Below are positions 36,784 through 49,140 of a DNA stretch of 64,000 bases, one piece after another. A program made the translations under genes and the position numbers. The notes under the pieces were generated by a model. That model had not been told where the DNA came from. It worked only from the letters and a program-made list of their open reading frames with translations, and did no database searches. Numbering within the stretch: position 1 is the stretch's first letter; each line of letters opens with the position of its first letter. The DNA is from Ceratotherium simum simum (Eukaryota > Chordata > Mammalia > Perissodactyla > Rhinocerotidae). Where the stretch lies: the NCBI RefSeq assembly GCF_000283155.1, contig NW_004454182.1, positions 2,758,832-2,822,831 on the forward strand, written 5' to 3'.

Positions 36784-37021
36784 TTTTTTTTTTGCTGAGG
36801 AAGATTCACCCTGAGCTAACATCTGTTGCCAGTCTTCCTCTTTTTACTTGAGGAAGACTTGTCCTCAGCTAACAGTGGTGCCAGTCTTCCTCTATTTTGT
36901 ATGTGGGTCACCACCACAGCACGGCTGACAAGTGGTGTGGGTCTGGGGTCCAAACGCGCGAACCCACGCTGTGGAAGCAGAGCGTGCCGAACCTTAACCA
37001 CTCTGCCACGGGACCGGCCCC
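36784..37021 (-). mobile_element. ERE SINE nested in L1M
   Basis: A minus-strand equine SINE with two tail modules (one beginning 'gctgaggaagattcaccc', the other 'cttgaggaagacttgtcc'), a head with 'acgcgcgaacccacgctg', and a 'gggaccggcccc' end. It splits an L1M fragment. No clean target-site duplication was seen. Confidence 0.9.
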
Positions 37022-37640
37022 GCAACTCCCTTTGAGAAATACTAACAAGTTTGATTGCTGGATCCTATGGTAAGAGTATGTTTAGTTTTGTAAGAAACTG
37101 CCAAACCGTCTTTCAAAGTAGCTGTGCCATTTTTCATTTCTGTCAGCAAAGAATGAGAGTTCCTGTTGCTCCACACCCTTGTGAGCATTTAGAGTTGTCA
37201 GTGTTCTGTATTTTGGCTATTTTAATAGTTGTGCAGTAGCGATATATCATAGTTGTTTTAATTTACATTTTCCTGATAACATATGATGTGGAATGTCTTT
37301 TCATGTGTTTATTTGATATCTGCATATCTTCTTTGGTGAGATGTCTGTTAAGGTATTTGGCCTATTTTTAATTGGGTTGTTTGTTTTCTTATGGTTGAGC
37401 TTAAGAGTTCTTTGTATATTTTGTTTAACAGTCCTTTATCAGATGAGTCTTTGGCAAATATTTTCTCCTAGTCTGTGGCTTGTCTTATAATTCCCTTGAC
37501 ATTTTCTTTCACATAGCAGAAGTTTAATTTTGATGAAACCCAATTTATCAATTCTTTCTTTCATGGATTATGCCTTTAGTGTTGTGTCTAAAAAGATATC
37601 ACCATACTCAAGGTATAGATTCTACTAGGATTAATATGTT
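37022..37640 (-). mobile_element. L1M fragment, part 2
   Basis: Continues the L1M antisense: 'ttgattgctggatcctatgg', 'gaaactgccaaaccgtcttt', 'tttacattttcctgataaca', 'tcctagtctgtggcttgtct', 'tttgatgaaacccaatttat'. Confidence 0.85.
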
Positions 37641-39640
37641 CTAGGATTCCAGCATTATTGAGGAAATGGCAAATGGAACACTAGAGTGCTTGCTAAGAGG
37701 TTAATAGAGGGAGATATAATAATCATAATATGTATTTAATATTAAAAAAAGAGTGAAAATAAATAAAACAGGTGGATAGATTACAAAACAAAATGTAGTT
37801 TGGCAGATACACACCTGAAGATATCAATATGGGTTCTGTCAATGCATTTAATATTTTATTTCTAAGGTTGTCATAATAGGGAAAAACACATAATCTTTCA
37901 AAAGGGCATAACACATATAATAAAATTTGAAAGTAAATTGAAAATTTGAAAGTAAAAATATTGATAAAGGTGCAATATGTAAATACCAACCAAAAGAAGG
38001 CTTATATAAACTATACTATTAGCAAAGTAGATTTTAGGCAAAATTAATTATATAAATAAAGGATATTTCATAACAATAATGGGGACAATTGTATAGGAAG
38101 ATATCACAATACTAAATGTGTAAGCAACCAGAAACTAACCTCAATATACCCTAAACAAAAATAGCAAGAATTAAAAGGAGAAACAGAAAAATCCACTATA
38201 GAGTAGGAGATTTGATTGTTCCATTTTCAATAGCTGTTAGTAAAGCAGTTAAATATTCAGTAAGGTTATAGAAGGTATCAATAATATGACTAATCAAATT
38301 GATATAATTTATAAATATATAGAACTGTGCATCCACAACTGATTCTTTTTGATTGAACATGAAATATTTGCAAAGTTGAATTTATGCAGCTGGGCCATAA
38401 AGCAATCCTCAAAAATTTCAAAAGACTGAAACTATTCAAATTTTTACCTTGATCACATGGAATTAAACTAGAAAATTAAAAATAACAACAACAAAGATAA
38501 CTAGGAAATACCCAAATCCTCAACAGCCTGGGAAATAAATAATATATAGCTAACTATTAAATAGACCAAAAACAGATGTTAGAAAATATTTTAACTTAAT
38601 TAAAATGAAAATTTGACATCTGGACATTTTTAGTACACAGAGAGGACAATCTTTACATGAACTTGGATGAGACAAAGACTTCTCAAACAGAACAAAACAG
38701 CAACAACAAGGAAACACCTTCTGTGATGGAAATAAAAAATTATCCTGTATTAGGACTGAAATTTTCTATTTATAAAATAAACTATTATGGGAATAAAAAG
38801 GCAACCTAAAGAGTGGGGAAGATATTCCTAATATATGATATGTAAAGTTATTACCTTCAGAATATATAAGGAACTCTTATAAATAAAAAAGAAATTGACA
38901 AACAGCTGAATAGAAAAATGAAGAAAAGATTTGCCACAAGAATAGCTAAATTAAGAAGAGCAGCAATAGTCTAGCTTTGGAGATTATGTGGAGACAACAG
39001 AACTTATACCCACTGCTGATGGGAGGTGATAAAATCACCTTTGGAAAACCATTTGGCTATATCTATTGTAATTAAATATATGCATGCCCTGTACTCCAGC
39101 AATTCCTCTCACAGGTGTATACCCCAAATAAATGAACACAGATGTTCACCAAGAAACATGTACAAGGTTATCCATATCAGCAGTGTTCATAAGAGCTCAA
39201 ACCTTCCCAATACGCGGTCATAGAATTGATGCACACAGTATGTATGTTCATACAAGGTGATCATATGCAACGTTGAAGAAACTAAAACCAGAGTCAATAG
39301 AAGGAATGAATTGCACAAGCTTAATTTTCAACAAAAGAGGCCATACAAAAACAGAGCATATTGATGATGCCATTTATGTGAAGTTTAAAAAAAAAAACAA
39401 AAAACAAAGCTAAATTATGATGTCAGAAGCCAAGCTAATGGTTACCCTTTGTGAGACGTTACATCAAGGGGATATGAAAAGGACTTTCAGGACACTGGGG
39501 ATATGCTGTTTCTTGATCAGTTTCAGTTACACGGCTATGATTCGATTCTCGAGATTTCATCCAGCTATATGCCTGCTACTTATACATTTTTATTTATGTA
39601 TTTTTACTACAATAAAATAATGTACAATAAATATTGCTTT
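37641..39640 (+). mobile_element. Old L1M/L1ME fragments
   Basis: Sense L1 ORF2-region motifs: 'ggaagatatcacaatactaa', 'gggccataaagcaatcctc' and 'cacatggaattaaactagaa'. From about 38,960 the 3' region follows: 'taccttcagaatatataagg' just upstream, 'gtactccagcaattcctct', 'aagccaagctaatggttacc', and a terminal 'ttttactacaataaaataat'. Frames are short and broken. It abuts an oppositely oriented L1M, so these are two separate insertions. Confidence 0.6.
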
Positions 39641-40360
39641 TGTTTAATTAGTTATTTTTATGCTAGATGATTTTTAGTGATTTTAAGATCATTATGATAG
39701 AAATCAACATTTTAAAATTAAAATTTTATATAGATTCAAGTTTACTTGCTAGGGACAGACTCCTCCAAAATAACTTTAGATAGCTTTTGATATAATTAAA
39801 CAAGAAAAAATATATGTCATTAGATAATGACATTATAGCTTGTGATAGCATAGACTTTTCAGTAGTAGCTTTTAGGGTTACAAATAAGCTTAAGTAATAA
39901 TAGACAGTTGGAGTATAATAGCTATCATAACCTAATATCCCCACTGAAGAGAATATCTGTGCCAGATGCAGCTGTGTGCCTTGAAGCACCCAAGGCTGTT
40001 GTTATCTGATAATTATACCTGCTGCTTTCCACCATGGATAGTATAAAAATTCTGTATTTAAGTACAGTCATCACTCTCATTTTAAGTATATTACTGTGAC
40101 CACAAGAAAATACTAATGTTAGAATAGTTTAATAATTCCAAATATAATGGTATTGCATAACTGTTGATACTGTGAGAAAAAATTCTCTTACTCTAAAGTA
40201 AAAAGAAAACTTTTCTTCCTTGTAAAAAGACAATTAAAATATAAGAATCTACCTTTAGTTACATATTCCAAACTATAATGAAAAAAGTCGCTGGTTATGA
40301 AAATCGATCATTGTAATCACTGATCTCCCTTCTCCCATTTTGTCTTATTAAAAAATAAAC
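39641..40360. other. AT-rich unannotated sequence
   Basis: No gene or nameable repeat. Confidence 0.35.
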
Positions 40361-40364
40361 AGCA

Positions 40365-40620
40365 GGGCCCGCCCCATGGTGCAGTTGTTAAGTTCAGCAC
40401 TCTCTGCTTCTGCAGCCCAGGGTCCACGGGTTCAGATCCCGGGCACAGACCTACACCATTCATCAGGCAATGCTGTGGCAGTGTCCCACATACAAAGTAG
40501 AGAAAAATGGGCACAGATGTTAGCTCAGGGCTGCTCTTCCTCAAGCAAAATAAGGAAGACTGGCAGGAGGTTTTAGCTCAGGGCCAATCTTCCTCACTAA
40601 AAAAAAAAAAAAAAAAAAAA
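40365..40620 (+). mobile_element. ERE SINE with a long intact A-tail
   Basis: A plus-strand equine SINE beginning 'gggcccgccccatggtgcag', with both tail modules, ending in an uninterrupted run of about 22 A. Flanking 'ataaacagca' and 'agaaacagag' may be remnants of a short target-site duplication. The homogeneous tail suggests recent activity or replication expansion, although the head has lost several CpGs. Confidence 0.92.
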
Positions 40621-41055
40621 GAAACAGAGTGATCACCTCCTTAAATAATTATGGAATTTTATTTCACCCTTACTCTTTGAAAGGATAGGTATAAGCTGAC
40701 AATTAAAAGACAAGTGAGCTTTGCTGTAGTGTTTCACACTACAAACTTGTGGCTTATATTTCATTAATCGGTCAATATTTTAAAGACTGGAAAGATTGTT
40801 ATATGACGTTATAATAGTGTGACATAGAAAATAGATATTATTTATTATTAAATAAATCATTTAAGACTCTTTCATGATTGTTATGAATAGTTTTAAGATA
40901 AAATAATCACCTATAAATTTAATATTATGGTGATGGGCAGCCTTTCATAGATGCTACACAATTATAAGAAAAACATTTTTCTTTCTTCATCCCAACCATC
41001 TCAAAACTCTCTATGCTTTTTAGTATTTCATCTTACAATATATTTTATTCATTTT
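40621..41055. other. AT-rich unannotated sequence
   Basis: Nothing recognised. Confidence 0.35.
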
Positions 41056-41059
41056 TACA

Positions 41060-41190
41060 TTCTCAAATAGAGATATTGAGAAGTAAATTGTCCAAATAGC
41101 CAGCACATTTAAATACAGCCAGTCAGTTGCAGAACTGATATAGAATAGAGTTTCTCTATTCTTTGTCTATTGTGCTTTCCATTGGAATTC
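41060..41190 (-). mobile_element. Possible MIR fragment
   Basis: 'gagatattgagaagtaaat', 'cagccagtcagttgcagaac' and the following 'tgatatagaat..' fit a diverged antisense MIR. Confidence 0.4.
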
Positions 41191-42470
41191 TCTGCCTTTA
41201 TTAAGAGAAACACAGCAGACAGGAAAGAAAAATATCGACACTTTAATCAAATGCCTTACACAAGGAAAAATGTTCTATTAGGGTCCAATCTTACATCAAC
41301 CAACCGTTAAACACTTTCAATCCCAACAACACCCTCCACTGTTACAGACTATATTGTTCACTGGAAAATCGTTCCGTTTATTTTAAAAACTAAATTTCAA
41401 CTTCCACTCATAGCAAAACTCATGATATGTTTACCAATAAGTTGAAATACAATGGGAACAAAGTTTTCAATTTTATTTCTAAGAAATCCAAAATTATCAG
41501 CTTACTCTATTGAAAACAACCACAAACAAGAAATAGAACAGACGTCATCATAACCAGCCAGAATCTGAATAAATTAGACAGAGAAATTTAGGAAGGAGAG
41601 GTTGATCTGAGAGAGATTGATTGAGAAAACACACACGTGCACACACACACAAAACTATCTAATAGCTTTAAGTTTGAACACATTTTCTAAAGCAGAAATA
41701 ACAATAGATTTTTTGGTAACGTAAGCATAATACACAAGATAGTGAAAATAATGTAGAAAAAACATAGAAAAACTTGCACACCGTGAGCTGAGGGAGTTAG
41801 AATAACAGAACATTAAAGCAAAGAAGAAACTCAACAAAGAGATGTCAATGATGGAGAATATCTCTCAATAACATTATATGTATCAATTTACTAAAAACTA
41901 ACACATGGAAAGAAAGGGACACACTTACATATGAAATCTGCTAACACTTGAATTCTGGGATAAATTTTCATTGAATTATCAAAGGTTTTATATCCTCTGA
42001 ATCAGGATATTTTATTGGGTGGCCTTTGGTTTTATTTTAACCTCAAAATTTAATCCGGAGTAAATTTATATATAATTTAGCCCACTTTTAAATCTCTTGG
42101 TCAAAATATTTTGAGTCTCTCAGGACCAGACCATGTGTAACTCTGAGTGAGAAGTGTCAGGCTTTAAGAGGTCTCAATCTGTTTCTCTGTTGTTTTTCAA
42201 AGTTTTTAGTCAGCCTAGGTGTTAAAAAAAAAATAGGTAGATGTTTTGCATTGTTATTCTTTTTAATATTGAGAGAAGTTTAAACAGTAGTTTATTTTCT
42301 TTCATTTTCCAGAAAGATGTGAATCCACAGAGCCACTTAACTAACTATTATTTCCTTTCATCATTTACCTCTAAATGTGATGTTGGGTGTTGTTCTCACT
42401 AATAAGTGTGTGTGTCCCCACATATATATAACTTAGAGAAAACTTAATAGCGTGTTCTTAACCGTTAATA
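41191..42470. other. AT-rich sequence with an (AC)n patch
   Basis: A short CA repeat with an internal cacgtgcac palindrome spans about 41,628-41,652. Nothing else was recognised. Confidence 0.4.
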
Positions 42471-42474
42471 CTAG

Positions 42475-43095
42475 TTGTCTTGTAGGGCAACAGATCTGCA
42501 TGGTCCCCTGATGACCCTGCCCATATCCATACAGGCCACATAGGCAAGGCTTAATGACAGTTGGTTTAAGTCACGGCAGAATGCCCTGTGATTGTCCTGG
42601 AGTGCAAGAACACAGGAGGTTTTAGAAAGGGGTGCTACTAGGCCATTTCCCATTTACCTCCCAGTTTATCGTGGCTACTGTCATGAGACAGTGTCTTATC
42701 ACTGTCTGGTTTTGAAGAGCTCTGAGGCTGTCTGCCTTCCCCTCCTTAAAGTACATAACTGCAGCCTTTCAAACTGCAGAGCTGCTGCACGAAATCAGCT
42801 CCTCAGCACAGGGTGGCCCGCCACTCTAGTCTCAGTCATTCAGACCCTTTTATTTCAGTGTCATCCTGTGGGACAAGAGACATTAGAAGTTGACACCTGT
42901 GCTATTCTTGCTTTCACTGTCTACGTAAGTAATAAATTGTCTGAATTTGAAAGGAGTTTGTTGTTTCTTTACCAGTCGGATGTGTCAGTATTACTTGACA
43001 CTGCCTTTCCAAGAAATATTACATTCGAGGCTGTATTTACACAAGACTGCTTCATAAAGTGGCTTTTCTCTGCCAAAGTGATGGTTGGCAGGCCA
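42475..43095 (+). mobile_element. LTR-like block (class III ERV candidate)
   Basis: This GC-richer block contains the longest open frame of the window (42,592-43,137, 181 codons, starting MSWSARTQEVLERG). The frame runs into the poly-T of the downstream SINE, so its end is not native, and I recognise no domain. At 42,890-42,985 the sequence has 'agaagttgacacctgtgc', a 'gtaataaattgtctgaat' polyadenylation-like signal and 'gtttgttgtttctttaccag'. This resembles the R-U5 end of ERVL-type LTRs. I favour a decayed LTR over a gene. Confidence 0.4.
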
Positions 43096-43108
43096 TGTAG
43101 CTTAAACA

Positions 43109-43343
43109 TTTTTTTTTTTTTTAGTGAGGAAGATTAGCCCTGAGCTAACATCTGTTGCCAATCCTCCTCTTTTTGCTGAGGAAGATTGGCCCTGGGCTAA
43201 CATCTATGCCCATCTTCCTCCACTTTACATGTGGGATGCCGCCATACCATGGCTTGATAAACACTGCGTACGTCCGCGCCTAGGATCCGAACCCGCAAAC
43301 CCCAGGCCACTGAACTTAACCACTATGCCACCACACCGGCACC
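43109..43343 (-). mobile_element. ERE SINE
   Basis: A minus-strand equine SINE with both tail modules ('gtgaggaagattagccctga', 'gctgaggaagattggccctg'), a 'tccgcgcctaggatccgaac' head and a diverged 5' end. Imperfect target-site duplication: tgtagcttaaaca at 43,096-43,108 and tgtagcatagata at 43,344-43,356. Confidence 0.93.
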
Positions 43344-43356
43344 TGTAGCATAGATA

Positions 43357-45087
43357 TTTTTAATCAACACATGAAAGGAAAAACTAGTTGAGAACTTAGG
43401 GTAAAATGATGAAATTTAGGACCATGTGGGTTCTTCAATATTGCCATGATTTTCCACGATTTATTAAGCAATCTCACATCCCTTTAGTGGATTTAAATCA
43501 GAATACATACCTCATCGCTGGATAGTGTAGAATGCTTATGAAAGAAGAGAGAAATTTTGTAGAGTTTCTACATCAAATATAAAGAAAATTGTATTACACG
43601 CTATAAAATGCTTCCAGAATGCTGAGCAGACTGAATGCCAAATGATGTTTCTCAGAATATTTCAAGGCTATTTTAATTAAAATTAGGAGATGTTGCAAGA
43701 AAATCATTACTATTCATCTTCCTTTCCATGTATAGATTACATAACAATTTAAAAAAATAAGGGAAAATGAGATAAGGCAAAAAGAATTTGAAAACTATTT
43801 ACTACGAAAAGTCTCATTTAGAAGTTCATTGCATCATCATTAGCTGAGAGTTCATTGTTGGAATGAGAACTACATAATCAAGAAAAAAATTAAGTAATTG
43901 CAACTTACTTTTGAACAAAATATTTAAAATTTGACAAGACACGAATTTTTCAGAGTTATGTCCAAAGATTTGCCCCTGTCTCCAAATTTAGATTAAATAT
44001 TCCTAATTTAAGTTTGGCATGAGTGTTCACTAACGCTTTAAAAACTCATCGTTACAGGTCAACATTCTACAGATACCAAAATGATTTCCAGCTATGCTTA
44101 CATATTTGCAAGTTACTGTGCTGAAATTCTCTTCAAGACAGAATTTAAATAGTATGGAACAAATAACATGGAGATGCAGTGCATTCATGCATAAAGAGTT
44201 GAATTATATAAGTACATATCATTGATAAACTGATATGATAATTTACAAAAGACTGATTAAATGTCACTGAATATATTTCTTGTACTGATAAGATCAAGTC
44301 AAATATGTTTTAAACATACATTTAAAATTTTCTGCACATTTATTATCAATATTTGCAATTTGAAGTCATAATATTTAGACTTGCGTCAAATAAATGCTAC
44401 AAAGTGTTGAATTAACTGCTATCCAACATGTTTGAATGAGCATGTTGAGTAATTTTATGTCTATACGAGATCTCTTTACAAGAGATATTTTGTAAATGCG
44501 CCCAGAGAAATAACATGCTTACTCAAAGGAAGTAAACAGTTCCTTAACAATAGCAGTGACACACTGATCATGTTAAATTACTCTCTGTAAAAATATTTTG
44601 ATCCAAAATTGGCTCAACACATATCAGGATGTCTTCTAATATTATGTTTATATTTAGATACAACTAGTTAAAATCCTTTGGACAAAGAATCAGTTCCATA
44701 ATCCTTTTAACCTAGTACAATATATGTTTGCATTTTGTTTTAGTACCGTCCAATGTTTTAACCTGAGTATTTTTAGGATTGCAATTACAATGAACACACA
44801 CAATAATAATGCCATTTTTCATGTATTATTATAACTTACTTATTTTCACATTTCAACAGTAAACCAGTAATTAACAATAGGTAAACACTGAAACATACTC
44901 AGTGACCATCCTTACTGTCCAAAATTAGTGCTAAAGATTTGGAGTTTATTTTCAAGATGTTTCTCCAAATGTGTGTGAGTGCTATATCAATCAGAAAAAA
45001 TGCTATTATACTTTATATTATTTCTGCAACTTGCTTCTTCACTTTATTGATTAGTTCTGGAAATTGTCTTCAAACCCCAAAAAATGA
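43357..45087. other. AT-rich unannotated sequence
   Basis: About 1.7 kb with no gene and no repeat that I can name. Confidence 0.35.
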
Positions 45088-45147
45088 GAACTACATAAAG
45101 ACTGTAAGAACTACATAAAATATATAAGAAGTACATAATATAGAAAT
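45088..45147 (+). repeat. Three-copy 20-bp minisatellite
   Basis: Three tandem 20-base units begin gaactacataaa, gaactacataaa and gaagtacataat. The third copy is diverged. Confidence 0.75.
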
Positions 45148-45579
45148 AAATAAAATATTATTTTAGAAAAAAACATATGTTTTGAAATTTTGTCAAGGTT
45201 CAGTCATGCTTCAAACATTTGCTCCCTAACAATAGACTAAAAATCCTAATTTAAACATCGTATGAATGTCAAAGTATTGCAAAATAGACTTCATATAATA
45301 CAAAAATGCAATCATTGTTTGTTTCTTCTTAAAATAATTTACTTAAAAAGGACTATAGTCAAATCTCACTCATAAAAATAATGCAAATATGATAAAGAAA
45401 TATTTGAAAAGATTTAGCAGGGTATGAAAATACAGTTCATCAAGAGCAAGAGACTTCTGTTATAGGATTGCAAGGAAGATATATTTAATATGTGTGCATA
45501 TTCTGGTTAAAACAAACTCTGTAGAATAGAAATTGACAGGCGCATCTTTAGCAGGAATATATGCAAAGGTACACTATAC

Positions 45580-45618
45580 ATACACACACACATATTTACT
45601 TCTAACGTGTGTGTGTGC
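45580..45618. repeat. (CA)n and (GT)n arranged as an inverted repeat
   Basis: A tacacacacacaca run at 45,581-45,592 and a tgtgtgtgtg run at about 45,608-45,617 are separated by roughly 16 bases. They could pair into a hairpin. Confidence 0.7.
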
Positions 45619-45629
45619 ATTGGTAATCA

Positions 45630-45960
45630 GTTAGGGCTCTTACTTATGTTCAATAGAAACCTACTTTGGCTAACCTAGACAGAAAGGAAATTTTTCTGAA
45701 AGATGTTTTGTATTCCACATGTCAGCAGGAAGCCTAGAAAACCAGCCTTGGAAAACAGATTGGAACCAAAGAAAGCTCTGAAATCCCCTTCTGCAATAGG
45801 AACAGCTTGGGCAGGACGCTGCCTCTGGCACCACCATTGGTAAACATAATGCAGTGCCCCTTGATTTCTCAATGTTGTGATGTGAACGAGCTCTAACGTT
45901 TTTAGTTTAATAATAAAATCCCTGAGGAAATATGTCCAATTCACCCAAATCATGTCAGGT
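45630..45960 (-). mobile_element. Unclassified interspersed repeat
   Basis: The composition and phrases such as 'tttggctaacctagacagaa' and 'aaccagccttggaaaac' suggest an old mammalian interspersed repeat, but I cannot name the family. A 92-codon minus frame is present and has no recognisable domain. Confidence 0.25.
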
Positions 45961-47015
45961 AAATTTTTATTGGCTAGTCAGAGGGTAGTAGTAAATAGAA
46001 TCATGTTTACATATGTGTATATATTTTAACTTCTGCATTGGAGTCGGAGACCTGTATCTCACAAAAAATGTACTACACAACATAAATGAGATCTTTACTC
46101 AATTATAATTTCTAACTCATTATAATTATTTAAGATATCAATTGCTTACTGATTATTTATTTTATAATAAGCACCTTTCCGATCTACTTAATTCCAATAA
46201 GTTTCTGGTTGATTCTTTTGGATTTTTCAGGCACTCATTATGTCACTTGCATATAATGGTAATTTTCCTGATCTTTTAAAATATATTTGCATGTTGCTTT
46301 TCTTTATTATTTTCCAATTACATGAACTAACCCTTTCAGAAGGAAAGTACACAATTGGTATGATATTTCATTCACTTGCAGAGGATTCAATAACTTTTTC
46401 ATGGCCTGTCTCTCTTGAGGTTCTTAGTTGAGTTGGGAGAATATCTGTTCTGTTTCAGTAAAAACACTTCACCATGTTCTCAGGGATAGGGATTACGAGT
46501 GAAGCATGATGCCATCCTTCATTCTGAGTCCATATGACTTACACCTCTTCTGGCTAAATTTGTGTATTTATTATATCAGATATTTATTCAAAATTACATG
46601 AATGAATGAATGCTAAATCTCACTACAGGAAATATTGTATGTCACTCTACCGAAGCAATGGGAAACATTTAATAAATTATTAATTCATGTGTTAATACGT
46701 AAATTAACATAGTCACGTATTTCAAATATGAAGGGTTTAATATAGAGACTAAGAGGCTCAGATCACTGTTGGAGGTCTAAAGCACTAGTGGAGTTCAGGG
46801 GAGCTTTCTCCAAGGATCTCAACCTGCACCTGTGGTGTGGACAGTCCTCAAAATCTCACACCAAGGCCACAGAACCTCAGGGATGCTGCCTCCAACTATC
46901 TCAGTTTGCAAGAGAAAGTGGATGGTTCTCAAAGGTTCATCTGGAAAATGCTTCTTTTACCTCACATCTACTCTTCAGTTCGCAACTGTATCTGGAGAAT
47001 AATGGCCATGCCTGT
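45961..47015. other. Unannotated sequence
   Basis: No recognisable gene. Overlapping frames at 46,788-47,130 run into the SINE poly-T and are not credible. Confidence 0.35.
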
Positions 47016-47033
47016 TCTCTCACTTCCCAATTT

Positions 47034-47219
47034 CTTTTATTTTTTGCTGAGGAAGAATCACCCTGAGCTAGCATCTGTGCCAATCTTCCTCTATTTTGTA
47101 TGTGGGTCACCACCACAGCATGGCCATTGACAGGTGGTGTATGTCCGCACCCAAGAACTGAACCCGGGCCTCTGAAGCAGTGCCTGCTGATCTTAACCGC
47201 TAGGTCACGGGGCCAGTCC
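47034..47219 (-). mobile_element. ERE2-type SINE
   Basis: A minus-strand equine SINE with one tail module ('gctgaggaagaatcaccctg'), the 'tattttgtatgtgggtcacc' segment and a 'cggggccagtccc' end. Clear target-site duplication: ctcacttcccaattt at 47,019-47,033 and ctcacatcccaattt at 47,220-47,234. Confidence 0.95.
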
Positions 47220-47344
47220 CTCACATCCCAATTTTGAAAGTGCCTCTTGGAATCTAGGAATTGGAGCTGTTTGCTTCTCCCCTGAAAGGCAGAAGAAACT
47301 TTAGAAGGAACTTTTCTGAGTGTTTGAAAATACTCATTCCTCGT

Positions 47345-47460
47345 AATAGTCCCATGAGTGAGAAACTGATTACCCCATTTTTCAGATGAGGAAACTGCTG
47401 TGTGTGGAGCAGTTTGTAATAAGGCAGCCTGGCTCCAGAGCCAATGGCCTTAACCACCTT
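47345..47460 (-). mobile_element. MIR SINE fragment
   Basis: Antisense MIR motifs: 'ttaccccatttttcagatga', 'ggaaactgctgtgtgtgg', 'cctggctccagagcc' and 'ggccttaaccacctt'. Confidence 0.7.
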
Positions 47461-49140
47461 CCAGTAAATATGCATTTATATAGCTTAAGGATATATTTTT
47501 TGAGAGCATTCCAGCCAAAACATACCTGACTAGAATCAACTGCTTTTTCAGGGTAGGAATTCTCTACATTTTATGGAGCAGGCCTGCTCATATGACAAGT
47601 AGAAGTGAAATTTGTGGTATTCAAAATCTCCCCTTTCGTCTTTGGTCTACTAACTAAAGCTAAGTTTAAAAGATTCTGTGGTGTTATACGGCATAGCAGC
47701 TCAGGCAAGCTCATTGTCTATGAAGATAAACGTTAATGTTGTTCAATCAATAGGATTTGTTCCGACATATTCTAAAATATGCATTACATAATACCTTTAG
47801 ATATTAAGCTAATTGAGGAATTCTTAGTCTTGTAAAAAAAGACAGATAGCAGTTTGATATACAGGCATATTCTGAGGGCAATGGAAGAAACAAATGACCA
47901 TGCTGACAAGACTAGAATGATAAAGGGGGTGACATTTGAACTGAGTAGTGGACAGTACAATGTTTTTTGGTAAGTTGCTATTGAATTTTCCCACTGAAAG
48001 AAAATTGTGGTATACTTCTAGAGATGTTGGTATTAAGACAAACCAAACAAAAAATGTAGTTAAATAATTAGAACATTTGAGTGATGGGGTAAGATTTAAT
48101 TCATTTTAACATTTTATATTTTGTACAGAGATTTAAATACTACAACAATTTCATTTACCTAAAAGTAAACTGTTGCCAAAATATCTTTCCAACCTCATGA
48201 GATTTGATCAGTCAGCTTATAAGAGTAATTTGGAAATCATGCCTCTGATTAACTAAGCTTCCAGGAAATTTCAAAATATGTTAAGAGTCAGCTGACCTGT
48301 CAGTTCCATATGGTTACTTTCAGAATGAGATCATAGGGTTATTTTGTTGCAAAGAGATCAGTAAAGAGTTCACAGTTGTGTTTGAATTGTATCAATTATT
48401 CCTCCCTATTACACTTCTCATTTACAATGATGAAATGCAAGTTTTGAAAATGTTTATTCTATATTCATTTTTGTCTCATATATATCTTAAATATTAATAC
48501 TGTGTATTTTAACACATGCCAATATATTAAATAGCAGAGATATTTAAAACTTATTTTGGATCAAGTCAATCTGTTTACTCTGAGTAGAAGATACAAATTA
48601 TGAGTATCTAAGATTACATTAAATCGTAGCTCAACGTTCCACAACAAATTATGATAAATAAGTTTATCATGAGATTTTTAAAAAATATATTTTCACACCC
48701 TCTATCCCAAACGCAAAAGATTTGCAGGGTTTGAGACACCTAAGAAACACCCTCCCTATTATTCTCTCTCTTCCAATCATGTGCAGATCCTATGACAAGA
48801 CTGCAAAAATACAAAGAAAACAACTGGGAATAATAGCTCTAGAACAAAATGGCCCAGGCTGTATTCCATGGGACACTAATGTATAGAATGATAATTATTT
48901 TTAGAAAGAAGAGTTCTGGGCTCAAATAATTTTGAGTAAATTTGCATATTATTCATACTTGAAAATTAACAATATATATTTGTCTATTACCTGTTCTGGG
49001 AAACCTTTCTCTAGAAAAAATGTTTCAAGTTTGTTTAATCTTTATATCCCAAACTTGATTAGCAAGACATCTTGCTTTATTGTACTACATATTTTATCCA
49101 ATCGGTAATATTTTCATGAACAGTTTCAGTAAGACTTGCT
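47461..49140. other. AT-rich unannotated sequence
   Basis: Mostly unrecognised. The segment 47,870-47,960 ('gtgacatttgaactgagtag') could be a small antisense L2 remnant. Confidence 0.35.

Noticed and set aside
36520..39640. Twin-primed (5'-inverted) single L1 insertion
   Set aside because: The minus-strand half contains 3'-region sequence, whereas twin priming inverts the 5' part. These are two separate L1 fragments.
42592..43137. 181-codon open frame as a protein-coding gene
   Set aside because: It runs into the poly-T of an ERE SINE, has no recognisable domain and lies in an LTR-like block.
45088..45147. CRISPR-like array
   Set aside because: Three tandem 20-bp units without spacers in a mammalian genome; it is a minisatellite.
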